Assembly: GCF_018130215.1 (NCBI RefSeq)
Contig: NZ_JAFCKQ010000001.1
Span: 603,360-667,359 of the forward strand
DNA length: 64,000 bases
From: Bradyrhizobium jicamae
Lineage (GTDB): Bacteria; Pseudomonadota; Alphaproteobacteria; Rhizobiales; Xanthobacteraceae
Direction: 5' to 3'
Below are positions 18,512 through 26,714 of this stretch, piece by piece. The notes beneath the pieces were generated by a model that was not told where the DNA came from, did no database searches, and saw only the letters and a program-made list of their open reading frames with translations. Both the position numbers and the translations under genes were made by a program. The number at the start of each line of letters is the position of its first letter. The stretch's first letter is position 1.

Positions 18512-20221
18512 TTACTTGTCGGTGCCGCGGTTCTTGAGCGCGGTGCCGAGGATGTCGCCGAGCGTCGCACCCGAATCGGAGGAGCCGTACTGCGCGATGG
18601 CTTCCTTCTCCTCGGCGACTTCCAGCGCCTTGATCGAGACCTGCACCTTGCGGGCCTTCTTGTCGAACTGGATGACGCGGGCATCGACCTTCTCGCCGAC
18701 GGCGAAGCGCTCGGCGCGCTGGTCGTTGCGGTCGCGGGCCAGCTCGGACCGCTTGATGAAGGTGGTGAACTCGGTGCCCGAGATCCGGACCTCGATGCCG
18801 CTCTCCTTCACCTCGAGCACTTCGCAGGTCACGACCGCGCCCTTCTTGACGTCGCCCGGCTCCGCGAAGGGGTCGCCTTCGAGCTGCTTGACGCCGAGCG
18901 AGATGCGCTCCTTCTCGACATCGACGTCGAGCACCACGGCCTTGACCATGTCGCCCTTCTTGAAGTTGTCGATGACCTGCTCGCCCGGAAGCTTCCAGTC
19001 GAGGTCGGAGAGGTGGACCATGCCGTCGACGTCGCCCTCGAGGCCCAGGAAAAGTCCGAACTCGGTCTTGTTCTTGACCTCGCCCTCGACCACCGAACCG
19101 ACCGGGAACTTCTCGACGAAGACTTCCCAGGGATTGCGCATGGTCTGCTTGAGACCGAGCGAGATGCGGCGCTTGACCGAATCCACTTCCAGCACCTGCA
19201 CTTCGACTTCCTGCGAGGTCGAGACGATCTTGCCGGGGTGCATGTTCTTCTTGGTCCACGACATCTCGGAGACGTGGATCAGGCCTTCGATGCCCGGCTC
19301 GAGCTCGACGAACGCGCCGTAGTCGGTGATGTTGGTGACACGGCCGGTGAAGCGGGCGCCCAGCGGGTACTTCGCCTCGATGCCCTGCCACGGATCGTCC
19401 AGCAGCTGCTTCATGCCGAGCGAGATGCGATGCGTCTCGTGGTTGATCTTGATGATCTTGACCTTGACGGTCTGGCCGATCGTCAGCACCTCGGTCGGGT
19501 GGTTGACGCGCCGCCAAGCGATGTCCGTCACGTGCAGCAGGCCGTCGATGCCGCCGAGGTCAACGAACGCACCGTAATCGGTGATGTTCTTGACCACGCC
19601 GTCGATCACCTGACCCTCTTCGAGGTTCTGCACCAGCTCCTGGCGCTGCTCGGCGCGGGTCTCTTCGAGAACCGTGCGGCGCGACACCACGATGTTGCCG
19701 CGGCGACGGTCCATCTTGAGGATCTGGAACGGCTGCGAGTTGTTCATCAGCGGCGCAACGTCGCGGATCGGACGGATGTCGACCTGCGAGCGCGGCAGGA
19801 AGGCAACCGCGCCGTCGAGATCGACAGTGAAGCCGCCCTTGACCTGGTTGAAGATGACGCCGTTGACCTTTTCGTTGTTCTGGAACGCCTTCTCGAGCTT
19901 GCCCCAGCTCTCCTCGCGGCGCGCCTTGTCGCGCGACAGCACGGCTTCGCCGAGCGCATTCTCGATGCGGTCGAGGAACACCTCGACGGTGTCGCCGATC
20001 TTCAGATCGCTTTCGCGGCCGGGGCCGGCGAATTCGCGCAGCGCGACGCGGCCCTCGGTCTTCAGGCCGACGTCGATGACGGCCATGTCCTTCTCGATTG
20101 CAACCACCTTGCCCTTGATGACCGAGCTTTCCTGCAAATTGCCGCCGGCAAAGGACTCATCAAGCATCGCCGCGAAATCGTCGCGGGTCGGAGTATAGGA
20201 AGACGCAGTATTCGAAGCCAT
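18512..20221 (-). CDS. rpsA: 30S ribosomal protein S1
   Basis: This 569-residue protein has six S1 (OB-fold) RNA-binding repeats, recognisable by the recurring GxVxxIxDYGAFVxL pattern (for example NITDYGAFVDLGGIDGLLHV and NITDYGAFVELEPGIEGLIHV). It unfolds mRNA at the 30S platform. The length and repeat number match full-size Gram-negative S1. It is followed by a strong terminator and lies downstream of cmk on the same strand, as in most proteobacteria. Here, however, about 750 bases with small unassigned frames separate the two genes. Confidence 0.97.
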   Translation of the reverse strand: MASNTASSYTPTRDDFAAMLDESFAGGNLQESSVIKGKVVAIEKDMAVIDVGLKTEGRVALREFAGPGRESDLKIGDTVEVFLDRIENALGEAVLSRDKARREESWGKLEKAFQNNEKVNGVIFNQVKGGFTVDLDGAVAFLPRSQVDIRPIRDVAPLMNNSQPFQILKMDRRRGNIVVSRRTVLEETRAEQRQELVQNLEEGQVIDGVVKNITDYGAFVDLGGIDGLLHVTDIAWRRVNHPTEVLTIGQTVKVKIIKINHETHRISLGMKQLLDDPWQGIEAKYPLGARFTGRVTNITDYGAFVELEPGIEGLIHVSEMSWTKKNMHPGKIVSTSQEVEVQVLEVDSVKRRISLGLKQTMRNPWEVFVEKFPVGSVVEGEVKNKTEFGLFLGLEGDVDGMVHLSDLDWKLPGEQVIDNFKKGDMVKAVVLDVDVEKERISLGVKQLEGDPFAEPGDVKKGAVVTCEVLEVKESGIEVRISGTEFTTFIKRSELARDRNDQRAERFAVGEKVDARVIQFDKKARKVQVSIKALEVAEEKEAIAQYGSSDSGATLGDILGTALKNRGTDK

Positions 20222-20372
20222 TTGTTCTCCAGATGCGGGATCTTGCCGGCCGTTCGGGTTGATGGGCGCACCGCGCGTGGAGTGTCAGGGTTCCGCAAAC
20301 CCTGACGACCGCTCGTTGCGGGAGGCGCAACAGCGGGCCGGCAGCATGACTGCACGTTCGGTACGTATGATT

Positions 20373-20531
20373 TTATCCGGGGCCAGAAACGCGAATATCG
20401 ACTTCAAGGCCTGGGAGCGGGCGTTCCTCCAGAAACGGCTGGGGCTGATACCCGTCGCCGGCCCGCTCGGACACAGCCTCGACATGATCGACGGTGGCCC
20501 GGACGCCGCTGATATAGCCCCGAGGCTTCAT
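20373..20531 (-). CDS. Possible 52-residue protein, unrecognised
   Basis: A minus-strand frame starts with ATG at 20531 and ends in TAA at 20375-20373, giving a 52-residue protein that begins MKPRGYISGVRATVDHVEAV and ends EVDIRVSGPG. I do not recognise it. The composition is ordinary and acidic, and the 15-residue helix-like stretch SGVRATVDHVEAVSE is plausible, but no clear Shine-Dalgarno site precedes it. A perfect inverted repeat (GGCTCGT-TT-ACGAGCC) sits just upstream and could be an operator. It lies in the unusually long gap between rpsA and cmk. Treat as a candidate only. Confidence 0.3.
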   Translation of the reverse strand: MKPRGYISGVRATVDHVEAVSERAGDGYQPQPFLEERPLPGLEVDIRVSGPG

Positions 20532-20721
20532 TTGGGCAAGCCGGAATTGGCTCGTTTACGAGCCCTTAAGGCTGCTCGCGGCCCCGCTGGCGGCGTACAT
20601 CGGGCATCTCAACGACCTGTTGACCGCGTCCGGTGAATTGGAGGGCCGCCGGCTGGCGATGGAACCTGCCCTTAAGCATGGCTCGACACGATGGCACCAC
20701 CAAAAACAGGGGGAATGACCA

Positions 20722-20895
20722 ATGAAGAGCTTCTTGGTGCTGGCAGCCGTCGCCGTCGTGACGCTCGGAAATGCCGTCGCCGCGATGCCTAGCGCCGTCT
20801 CGACCGATCACCAGTCGTCGGCCCTGCCGGCGCAGCCGCTCCTGACCATCGCGGATCAGGAGCTGCCGTTCGACCGGTACTGGTCGAAGAACTGA
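20722..20895 (+). CDS. Small secreted protein (57 residues), unrecognised
   Basis: A 57-residue frame begins MKSFLVLAAVAVVTLGNAVA, a clear Sec signal peptide (K then a hydrophobic core, A-x-A-like cleavage near residues 20-21). A short mature part of about 36 residues follows, with a QPLLTIADQELPFDRYWSKN end. AGGGGGAATGACC precedes the ATG. A hairpin plus T run (20923-20950) follows 28 bases after the stop, so the gene has its own terminator and is probably real. It is opposite in strand to its neighbours cmk and rpsA. No family recognised. Confidence 0.6.
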   Translation: MKSFLVLAAVAVVTLGNAVAAMPSAVSTDHQSSALPAQPLLTIADQELPFDRYWSKN

Positions 20896-20922
20896 TCCAT
20901 CAGGTCCTGAGGCGATCCAGAA

Positions 20923-20953
20923 TGCGATGACCCCGTCATCGCACCCTTTTCTT
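20923..20953 (+). terminator. Rho-independent terminator after the small secreted gene
   Basis: TGCGATGA (20923-20930) and TCATCGCA (20936-20943) make a perfect 8 bp stem with a CCCCG loop, followed by CCCTTTTCTT. It lies just before the end of the convergent cmk gene. Confidence 0.65.
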
Positions 20954-20970
20954 GTCCGGCTGCGAGCGCA

Positions 20971-21600
20971 TCAGCGCCTGGCGCGCACCGCCTCGACGAT
21001 AGCGATGGCGGCGCGCACGCCGGCCTCGATGTCGAGATTGGAATTATCCAGCGTGTGGGCGTCGGCTGCCGCGCGCAGCGGCGCGATGGCGCGGTTCTGG
21101 TCGCGCTCGTCGCGCTTGATGATGTCGGCCAGCACTGCTTCCTCGTCGGCCTCCTCGCCGCGTGCGCGCGCCTCGAGCGTGCGCCGGTGGGCCCGCACGC
21201 GCGGGTCTGCGACCACGAAGATCTTCACGTCGGCATCCGGGCAGATCACCGTGCCGATGTCGCGGCCATCGAGCACCGCGCCGGGCGGATCAGCCGCGAA
21301 CTGACGCTGGAAATTGACCAGGACCTCGCGGACCCTGGGAAAGGCCGAGACGACGGAGGCACCGTCGCCGACCTTCTGCGTCTTCAGCACCGGATTGCCG
21401 AATTTTTCAGGATCGAGCTCGAGCGCCGCCGCCACCGCGAGCGCCTCATTGTGAAGGTCTTCGCCCGCTGCCATCAGCGCCCAGGCGACCGCGCGATAGA
21501 TCACGCCGGTGTCGAGATGGCGAAAGCCATAATGGTGGGCGAGCCGCTTGCCGAGCGTGCCCTTGCCGGAGGCGGCGGGACCGTCGATGGCAATGATCAT
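20971..21600 (-). CDS. cmk: (d)CMP kinase
   Basis: This 209-residue P-loop kinase phosphorylates CMP and dCMP. The ATP loop [16 protein letters not shown] is at the N-terminus; [34 protein letters not shown] and the lid arginines in [12 protein letters not shown] are typical. Its ATG overlaps the aroA stop (ATGA), giving an aroA-cmk coupled pair. In most proteobacteria rpsA follows immediately; here a long gap intervenes. Confidence 0.95.
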   Translation of the reverse strand: MIIAIDGPAASGKGTLGKRLAHHYGFRHLDTGVIYRAVAWALMAAGEDLHNEALAVAAALELDPEKFGNPVLKTQKVGDGASVVSAFPRVREVLVNFQRQFAADPPGAVLDGRDIGTVICPDADVKIFVVADPRVRAHRRTLEARARGEEADEEAVLADIIKRDERDQNRAIAPLRAAADAHTLDNSNLDIEAGVRAAIAIVEAVRARR

Positions 21601-22934
21601 GACAGCTCCGCTCCAAGCGAGCGCATCATTGGAATGAAATCCGGGAAACTGGTGGCGATGAAGGCGGTGTCGTCGACCTTGACCGGCTTGTCGGAGGCGC
21701 AGCCCATCACCAGCGCCGACATCGCAATGCGGTGATCCATATGGGTCGCGACGAGGCCGCCGCCGGGCACGTGGCCGCGGCCCTCGACGATCAGATCATC
21801 GCCCGAGACCTCGACGTTGACGCCATTGACGCGCAACATGTCGGCGGTCGCCTCGAGCCGGTCGGATTCCTTGACGCGCAGCTCCTTGAGTCCGCGCATG
21901 ATCGTGGTGCCTTCGGCAAAGCTCGCCGCGACCGCCAGCACCAGATATTCGTCGATCATCGAGGGGGCGCGCTCGGGGGGCACCTCGACGCCGCGCAGCT
22001 TCGAGTGACGCACACGCAGTTGCGCCATCGGCTCGCCGGCATCACCGCGCGCATCGCTCTCCTCGATCGAGGCGCCCATCTCCCGCAGGGTCGCGAACAG
22101 GCCGGTGCGCAGCGGATTGGTCATCACGTCCGACAACACGACGTCGGAACCCTCGACGATCAGCGCCGCCACGATCGGGAACGCGGCCGACGAGGGATCG
22201 GCAGGCACCACGACGGCGGCACCATGCAGTTCGGGCTCACCTTGCAGCGAAATCCTGCGGCCGTGGCTGCCTTCCTTCACCGAGGAAACCTCGGCGCCGA
22301 AATGCCTGAGCATCAGTTCCGTGTGGTCGCGGCTCGCTTCCTGCTCGATCACGGTCGTGACACCAGGCGCGGAAAGGCCCGCCAGCAGCACCGCGGACTT
22401 GATCTGGGCCGAGGCGACCGGGGTCTTGTAGACCAGCGGTACCGGATAGCGTGCGCCGCTCAGCGTCAGCGGCAGCCGGCCACCCTCGCGGATGTCGCGG
22501 GTCCGGGCGCCCATCAGTTCCAGGGGATCGAGGATGCGGCGCATCGGCCGCGAGCGCAGCGAGGAATCGCCGTCGAATACCGCCGTGATCGGGCACCCGG
22601 CGACGGCGCCCATGACGAGGCGGCAGCCGGTGCCTGAATTGCCGAAATCGAGCGCCGCGGCAGGTTCGGCGAAGCCACCGACGCCGACACCGGACACGCT
22701 CCAGGCAAACGGCCCGGTCCGCTCCACCCTGGCGCCGAGAGCGCGCATGGATTTGGCGGTATTGAGCACGTCCTCGCCTTCAAGGAGGCCGGAAATACGG
22801 GTTTCGCCCACCGCAAGCGCCCCCAGGATCAGGGCGCGGTGGGAAATCGACTTGTCGCCGGGAACGCGCACCTTGCCGGCCAAAGGGCCGCAGCTGCGGG
22901 ATTCCAGCGGGGTCTGGGGGTCAGAATGGGCCAA
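21597..22934 (-). CDS. aroA: 3-phosphoshikimate 1-carboxyvinyltransferase (EPSP synthase)
   Basis: This EPSP synthase of about 445 residues makes the chorismate precursor and is the glyphosate target. Signatures are [44 protein letters not shown] and [11 protein letters not shown]. The phosphoenolpyruvate-site glycine lies in a GNSGTG loop, so class assignment needs alignment. I prefer the TTG at 22934 because GAGAGGA sits 7 bases upstream. A GTG at 22967 (MIPAAARED) would include that ribosome site inside the coding region. It is coupled to cmk. Confidence 0.93.
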   Translation of the reverse strand: MAHSDPQTPLESRSCGPLAGKVRVPGDKSISHRALILGALAVGETRISGLLEGEDVLNTAKSMRALGARVERTGPFAWSVSGVGVGGFAEPAAALDFGNSGTGCRLVMGAVAGCPITAVFDGDSSLRSRPMRRILDPLELMGARTRDIREGGRLPLTLSGARYPVPLVYKTPVASAQIKSAVLLAGLSAPGVTTVIEQEASRDHTELMLRHFGAEVSSVKEGSHGRRISLQGEPELHGAAVVVPADPSSAAFPIVAALIVEGSDVVLSDVMTNPLRTGLFATLREMGASIEESDARGDAGEPMAQLRVRHSKLRGVEVPPERAPSMIDEYLVLAVAASFAEGTTIMRGLKELRVKESDRLEATADMLRVNGVNVEVSGDDLIVEGRGHVPGGGLVATHMDHRIAMSALVMGCASDKPVKVDDTAFIATSFPDFIPMMRSLGAELS

Positions 22935-23079
22935 GATTGTGTCCTCTCGCGCCGCGGCAGGTATCACATAGGCAACACCGCGTCACGCGCCCGTCAAATG
23001 CGTGCAAACCGCTATTGACAGCAGCCCCTCAACTAGCCAAGTGAAGCACCGTTTTTCAGGAAAATTCTGGGATCACCAC

Positions 23080-23487
23080 GTGGCCAAGTCCGACCTCGGA
23101 ACCAAGCGTATTTGCCCGACCACGGGCAAGAAGTTCTACGATCTGAACAAGAATCCGGTGATTTCGCCCTACACCGGCGAGGTCGTGCCGATCGCGCCGG
23201 TTGCCCCGCCGCGGGGCCGGGGTGCTGCGTCAGCGGCGCAGACAATGGCTGCCGATACGCCGGAGCCGGCGGAAGCCGAAGAGATGGTCTCGCTCGAGGA
23301 AGCCGATGCCGAGGAGAACACCGGAAAGGTAAAAGCCCAGGTTCCCGAGTCCGAGGACGATATCGAGGTCGATGAGACCATCGATGACGATGATGATGAC
23401 GATTCGACCTTCATCGCCGACGAGGAAGAGGGCGATGAGGATGTCACCGACATCATTGGTGACGTCGGAGGCGACGAAGAGACTTGA
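23080..23487 (+). CDS. TIGR02300 family protein (FYDLN acid-tail protein)
   Basis: The N-terminal half (VAKSDLGTKRICPTTGKKFYDLNKNPVISPYTGE, as separate motifs GTKRxCP and KFYDLNKxPxxxP) defines the FYDLN family found across alphaproteobacteria. The C-terminal half is almost entirely acidic, with runs of Asp/Glu (for example IDDDDDDDS). The CP and K/R-rich start looks like half of a zinc-ribbon fold. The function is unknown. I chose the GTG at 23080 because the family begins with M/V-AKSDLGTKR; the frame remains open to an ATG-less extension at 23002. It is divergent from aroA and upstream of tRNA-Ala. Confidence 0.85.
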   Translation: MAKSDLGTKRICPTTGKKFYDLNKNPVISPYTGEVVPIAPVAPPRGRGAASAAQTMAADTPEPAEAEEMVSLEEADAEENTGKVKAQVPESEDDIEVDETIDDDDDDDSTFIADEEEGDEDVTDIIGDVGGDEET

Positions 23488-23589
23488 GATCGTCGCCGAT
23501 CTGTGGTGAAGGGTGCTGCCTCACGAGTCGCCTGGGACCCGGGGGCCGGGCAGGGTCGTAAGATCGCGCCCAAACTGGAAATACGTTAC

Positions 23590-23665
<76 letters not shown>

Positions 23666-23666
23666 C

Positions 23667-23753
23667 GCTTCGCCCTTCGGGCTACGCGTGGCGCAGCCGC
23701 GCGGAGCCTGAGGGGCGAAGCGTGGTGTCCGGCGTAGCCCGAAGGGCGAAGAC
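23667..23753. repeat. Long inverted repeat immediately 3' of tRNA-Ala
   Basis: GCTTCGCCCTTCGGGCTACGC near 23667 is repeated in inverted form as GCGTAGCCCGAAGGGCGAAG near 23732-23753, with a GC-rich spacer that itself contains GGGGCGAAGCGTGG. RNA from this region could fold into a long hairpin. It begins one base after the encoded CCA of the tRNA and ends about 100 bases before a GIY-YIG gene. Confidence 0.75.
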
Positions 23754-23850
23754 GGACCGGTTAAATCCGCCACTTTATCTACTTGCTTCAGATCGGTAGG
23801 CTTCTTCACTCAACGTGTGGCTGCGCGCCACGTAGGGGCGAAGAGGACGG

Positions 23851-24078
23851 GTGTGGTACGTCTACATCATCCGCAGCGTCGATTTTCCTGATCAGGATTA
23901 CATTGGCGCGACCGAAGACCTCAAGCGACGAATTCCCGAGCACAATGCCGGGAAGTCAAAGTTCAAGCCTTGGAAGTTGATTTGGTACTGCGCTTTTCCC
24001 GATAAGTACAAAGCACTCGCCTTCGAGAAATATCTCAAAGGCCACTCCGGCCGTGCCTTCGCCAAGAGGCGCCTTTAG
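23851..24078 (+). CDS. GIY-YIG domain small protein (UPF0213-like)
   Basis: This 75-residue protein is a minimal GIY-YIG nuclease domain: WYVYIIRS supplies the GIY-like element, DYIGATEDLKRRIPEHN supplies YIG, the catalytic arginine position and a helix, and EKYLKGHSGRAFAKRRL closes the fold. Start is GTG at 23851 with AGAGGA a few bases upstream. Family members are mostly of unknown function; some are structure-specific nucleases. Its place directly after a tRNA and a large inverted repeat suggests a repeat-associated role. The usual catalytic glutamate near the C-terminus may be the E in FEKYLK; this needs a structure. Confidence 0.85.
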   Translation: MWYVYIIRSVDFPDQDYIGATEDLKRRIPEHNAGKSKFKPWKLIWYCAFPDKYKALAFEKYLKGHSGRAFAKRRL

Positions 24079-24086
24079 CCCGCCCC

Positions 24087-24548
24087 CTACTCCCCCAGCA
24101 CCGCATTCAGCCGGTCGCGCAGCGCGACGATCTCGTCCTTCATTGCCAGCAATTCCCCGACCGTGCAGTCCGAGGCGGCAAGGATCGACTGCGGCACGGA
24201 CCTCGCCTTGTCATGCAGCGCATGGCCCTTTGAGGTCAGCGCGATCAGCACCTGGCGTTCGTCCTCGCTGCTGCGGGTGCGCTTGATCAGGTCCGCGGCC
24301 TCGAGACGCTTGAGCAGCGGGGTCAGCGTTCCCGAATCCAGGAACAGGCGGGCGCCGATATCCTTCACCGGCACGCCGTCGCGCTCCCACAGCGTCAGCA
24401 TTACGAGATACTGGGGATAGGTCAGGCCGAGCCGGTCGAGCAGCGGCTTGTAGACGCGATTGAAGGCGTGTGCGGTCGAATAAACCGCAAAGCAGATCTG
24501 GTTATCGAGACGCAGCGCCTGGTCCGCTGCCACAGGTTTCCTGACCAT
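24087..24548 (-). CDS. ohrR: OhrR: MarR-family organic hydroperoxide sensor
   Basis: This 153-residue winged-helix repressor has the OhrR N-terminus [36 protein letters not shown]. The peroxide-sensing cysteine is Cys19 and a second cysteine, Cys128, lies near the C-terminal helix, matching the two-cysteine OhrR type. The recognition helix and wing ([32 protein letters not shown]) are standard. It is divergent from ohr, and the gap between them contains two matching palindromes (24613-24661). It should repress ohr until oxidised by organic hydroperoxides. Confidence 0.93.
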   Translation of the reverse strand: MVRKPVAADQALRLDNQICFAVYSTAHAFNRVYKPLLDRLGLTYPQYLVMLTLWERDGVPVKDIGARLFLDSGTLTPLLKRLEAADLIKRTRSSEDERQVLIALTSKGHALHDKARSVPQSILAASDCTVGELLAMKDEIVALRDRLNAVLGE

Positions 24549-24612
24549 CCCGGGATCCCGTCATGACTTGTCACATTCGCGGTTCATTGTGGTCGGAGCG
24601 GGCAGCGAATTC

Positions 24613-24661
24613 AATTGCTCACAATTAAATGTGAGGCTGCTTAATATGTATTGCGCACAAT
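24613..24661. promoter_or_regulatory. Paired OhrR operator candidates in the ohrR-ohr gap
   Basis: Two near-identical palindromes occur 36 bases apart: AATTGCTCACAATT (24613-24626) and ATTGCGCACAAT (24650-24661), each ATTG-N4-CAAT. The second overlaps a possible ohr promoter: TTGCGC at 24651-24656, 17 bases, then GATACA at 24674-24679. Position and AT-rich palindromic form fit OhrR boxes; binding is inferred. Confidence 0.6.
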
Positions 24662-24714
24662 CTAATTGCGTGCGATACACATCGCGTTGAAACGGAAACC
24701 CCAGGGAGATCCCC

Positions 24715-25140
24715 ATGTCTGTGAACGTGCTCTACAAGACCAGCGCCAAGGCAACCGGCGGCCGTGACGGCCATGCGGCGACCCTGGACGGCGCGCTCGA
24801 CGTCAAGCTCACCACCCCGAAGGAGCTCGGCGGCGGCGGCGGTGCCGGCAACAATCCCGAGCAGCTGTTCGCGGCCGGCTATGCCGCCTGCTTCATCGGC
24901 GCCATGAAGTTCGTGGCCTCACAGGGCGGGCCGAAGGTTCCGGCCGACGCTTCGGTGACTTCGACGGTCGGAATCGGCCCGCGCTCGGCTGGCGGCTTCG
25001 GCCTCGCCGTGGAGCTCGCCGTCTCCCTGCCCGGCCTTCCCCGCGCGGAAGCCGAGGCGCTGGTCGAGAAGGCCCATCAGGTGTGCCCATATTCGAACGC
25101 GACCCGCGGCAATGTCGACGTGAAGCTCAGCGTCGTCTGA
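24715..25140 (+). CDS. ohr: Organic hydroperoxide resistance protein Ohr
   Basis: This 141-residue OsmC/Ohr-family thiol peroxidase reduces fatty-acid and other organic hydroperoxides. The reactive cysteine is Cys59 in [12 protein letters not shown] and the resolving cysteine is Cys124 in [11 protein letters not shown]. The catalytic-arginine region is [13 protein letters not shown] near the N-terminus. CCCAGGGAGATCCCC precedes the ATG. The lipoamide-dependent chemistry is family knowledge. It is divergent from its repressor OhrR. Confidence 0.96.
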   Translation: MSVNVLYKTSAKATGGRDGHAATLDGALDVKLTTPKELGGGGGAGNNPEQLFAAGYAACFIGAMKFVASQGGPKVPADASVTSTVGIGPRSAGGFGLAVELAVSLPGLPRAEAEALVEKAHQVCPYSNATRGNVDVKLSVV

Positions 25141-25167
25141 CCCAAGACCTTACTCCGCCACACGGAA

Positions 25168-25193
25168 TGGCCCGCTCCGGCAGCGGGCCATTT
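25168..25193 (+). terminator. Rho-independent terminator after ohr
   Basis: TGGCCCGCT (25168-25176) and AGCGGGCCA (25182-25190) form a perfect 9 bp stem with a CCGGC loop, followed by TTTGCGTT. The T run is short. Confidence 0.6.
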
Positions 25194-25300
25194 GCGTTCC
25201 GGCGGCATGCGGCCGTGCGCACCAGGCCATTGCTGGCGCCTTTGAACCCCGTTAGCTCTGGGACCTGACATACGATCCCATCTGAGCGAAGGTTGCTTTC

Positions 25301-26506
25301 ATGAACACCCCAGCGGCTACGGGCGCGATGACCGGACTGCGCGTGATCGATCTGACGCGCGTGCTCGGCGGTCCCTATTGCACGCAGATTCTCGCCGACC
25401 ACGGCGCCGACGTGATCAAGGTCGAGCCGCCTGCAGGCGACGAGGTGCGCGACTGGGGTCCTCCGTTCCACGAGGAGGACGCGGCCTATTTCGTCGGCAT
25501 CAATCGCAACAAGCGTTCGATCGGCCTCGATCTCGCCTCCGAAGGCGGACGCGGCGTGCTGATGAAGATGCTCGAGACCGCCGACGTGCTGATCGAGAAT
25601 TTCAAGCCGGGCACGCTCGACAAATGGGGCATCGGCAACGACGTGCTGCGGGCGAAATTCCCGCGCCTCGTGCATTGCCGGATCTCCGGTTTCGGCGCCG
25701 ACGGCCCGCGTGGCGGCAATCCCGGCTACGACGCGATCATCCAGGCGATGACCGGGATGATCGCGGCGACTGGTTCGCCCGAGAGCGGCCCGATGCGCAT
25801 CGGCGTGCCGCTGGTCGACATCACCACGGGGCTCTATGCGGCGATCGGCATCCTGATGGCGCTGTCGGAGCGGCAGCGCTCGGGGCTCGGCCAGTTCCTC
25901 GAGACGACGCTGTACGAGACCGGGCTTGCGATCATGCATCCGCACACCGCGAACTATTTCATGCACGGCAAGCCGCCGTCGCTGACCGGCAACGAGCATC
26001 CCAACCTCGTGCCTTACGCTATCTTCCCGACCAGGACCGACAACATCTTCATCGGTGTCGGCAACGACGGCACCTTCCGCAAGCTGGCGAAGGAAATCGG
26101 CAAGCCTGAGCTCGGCACCGATCCGCGCTTCGCCCGCAACAAGGACCGCATCGCCAATCGCGACGCGCTGCGCGCCGAGCTTGCCGCCGTGTTCAGCCAG
26201 CACGACGCGGAGCCGCTGTGCAACCGGCTGCTCGCTGCGGGCCTGCCCGCGGGCCCGGTGCAGAAGGTCGACCAGGCGCTCAATAATCCGCACACGATCC
26301 ATCGCGGCGACGTCATCGAGAAGGACTGGTACAAGGGCGTCGCCTCACCGATCAGGCTCGAGCGCACCAGGCCGAACCTGCGGCGCACGCCGCCGAAATT
26401 CAGCCAGCACTCCGCCGAGGTGCTGGGCGAGTTCGGCTACTCCCGGGACGAGATCAGCGCCCTGGTCGAAAAGGGCGTGGTCTGCGGCCCCGCGCGCAAG
26501 CGCTGA
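25301..26506 (+). CDS. CaiB/BaiF family III CoA-transferase
   Basis: This 401-residue family III CoA-transferase moves CoA between organic acids through a covalent aspartyl intermediate. The N-terminus GLRVIDLTRVLGGPYCTQILADHGADVIKVEPP is diagnostic. The nucleophilic aspartate is in GVPLVDITTGLYA, and SGFGADGPRG and YAIFPTRT are typical. It could be a formyl-CoA:oxalate, succinyl-CoA:mesaconate or carnitine-type enzyme; the sequence alone does not choose. It stands alone between ohr and the ugp operon. Confidence 0.88.
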   Translation: MNTPAATGAMTGLRVIDLTRVLGGPYCTQILADHGADVIKVEPPAGDEVRDWGPPFHEEDAAYFVGINRNKRSIGLDLASEGGRGVLMKMLETADVLIENFKPGTLDKWGIGNDVLRAKFPRLVHCRISGFGADGPRGGNPGYDAIIQAMTGMIAATGSPESGPMRIGVPLVDITTGLYAAIGILMALSERQRSGLGQFLETTLYETGLAIMHPHTANYFMHGKPPSLTGNEHPNLVPYAIFPTRTDNIFIGVGNDGTFRKLAKEIGKPELGTDPRFARNKDRIANRDALRAELAAVFSQHDAEPLCNRLLAAGLPAGPVQKVDQALNNPHTIHRGDVIEKDWYKGVASPIRLERTRPNLRRTPPKFSQHSAEVLGEFGYSRDEISALVEKGVVCGPARKR

Positions 26507-26639
26507 CACTTGCAACTACACGTCAGGAATGCGGTCAGCGTCACATCGGCGCTGCACCGCAGCGGCACGGCGACCGTCCTTCGCCTTTTTTACCGCTTCC
26601 CCCCGGCCATCCTTCCCCCCTACCATTGGCTGGTTTATA

Positions 26640-26657
26640 CGGTCATTTGTCCGTCAT
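26640..26657 (+). promoter_or_regulatory. Pho box upstream of ugpB
   Basis: CGGTCAT (26640-26646), TTGT, CCGTCAT (26651-26657) are two heptamers in direct repeat with 11-base periodicity, each one mismatch from the PhoB half-site CTGTCAT. A TGCTAG-like -10 lies about 9 bases downstream, and ugpB begins at 26715. This matches the architecture of PhoB-activated promoters that replace the -35 element, and ugp genes are classic Pho members. Confidence 0.65.
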
Positions 26658-26714
26658 CCGGCGCTGCTAGGCGCAACGACACTTTCACGACGGGTCCCAA
26701 CGGGAGGGGTTTTG

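Noticed and set aside
18395..20305. A 636-residue plus-strand frame opposite rpsA
   Set aside because: Leucine/aspartate-rich antisense frame of rpsA; no signal or domain.
20259..20636. A 125-residue plus-strand frame in the rpsA-cmk gap
   Set aside because: No ribosome site or motif, and it overlaps the better minus-strand candidate at 20373-20531.
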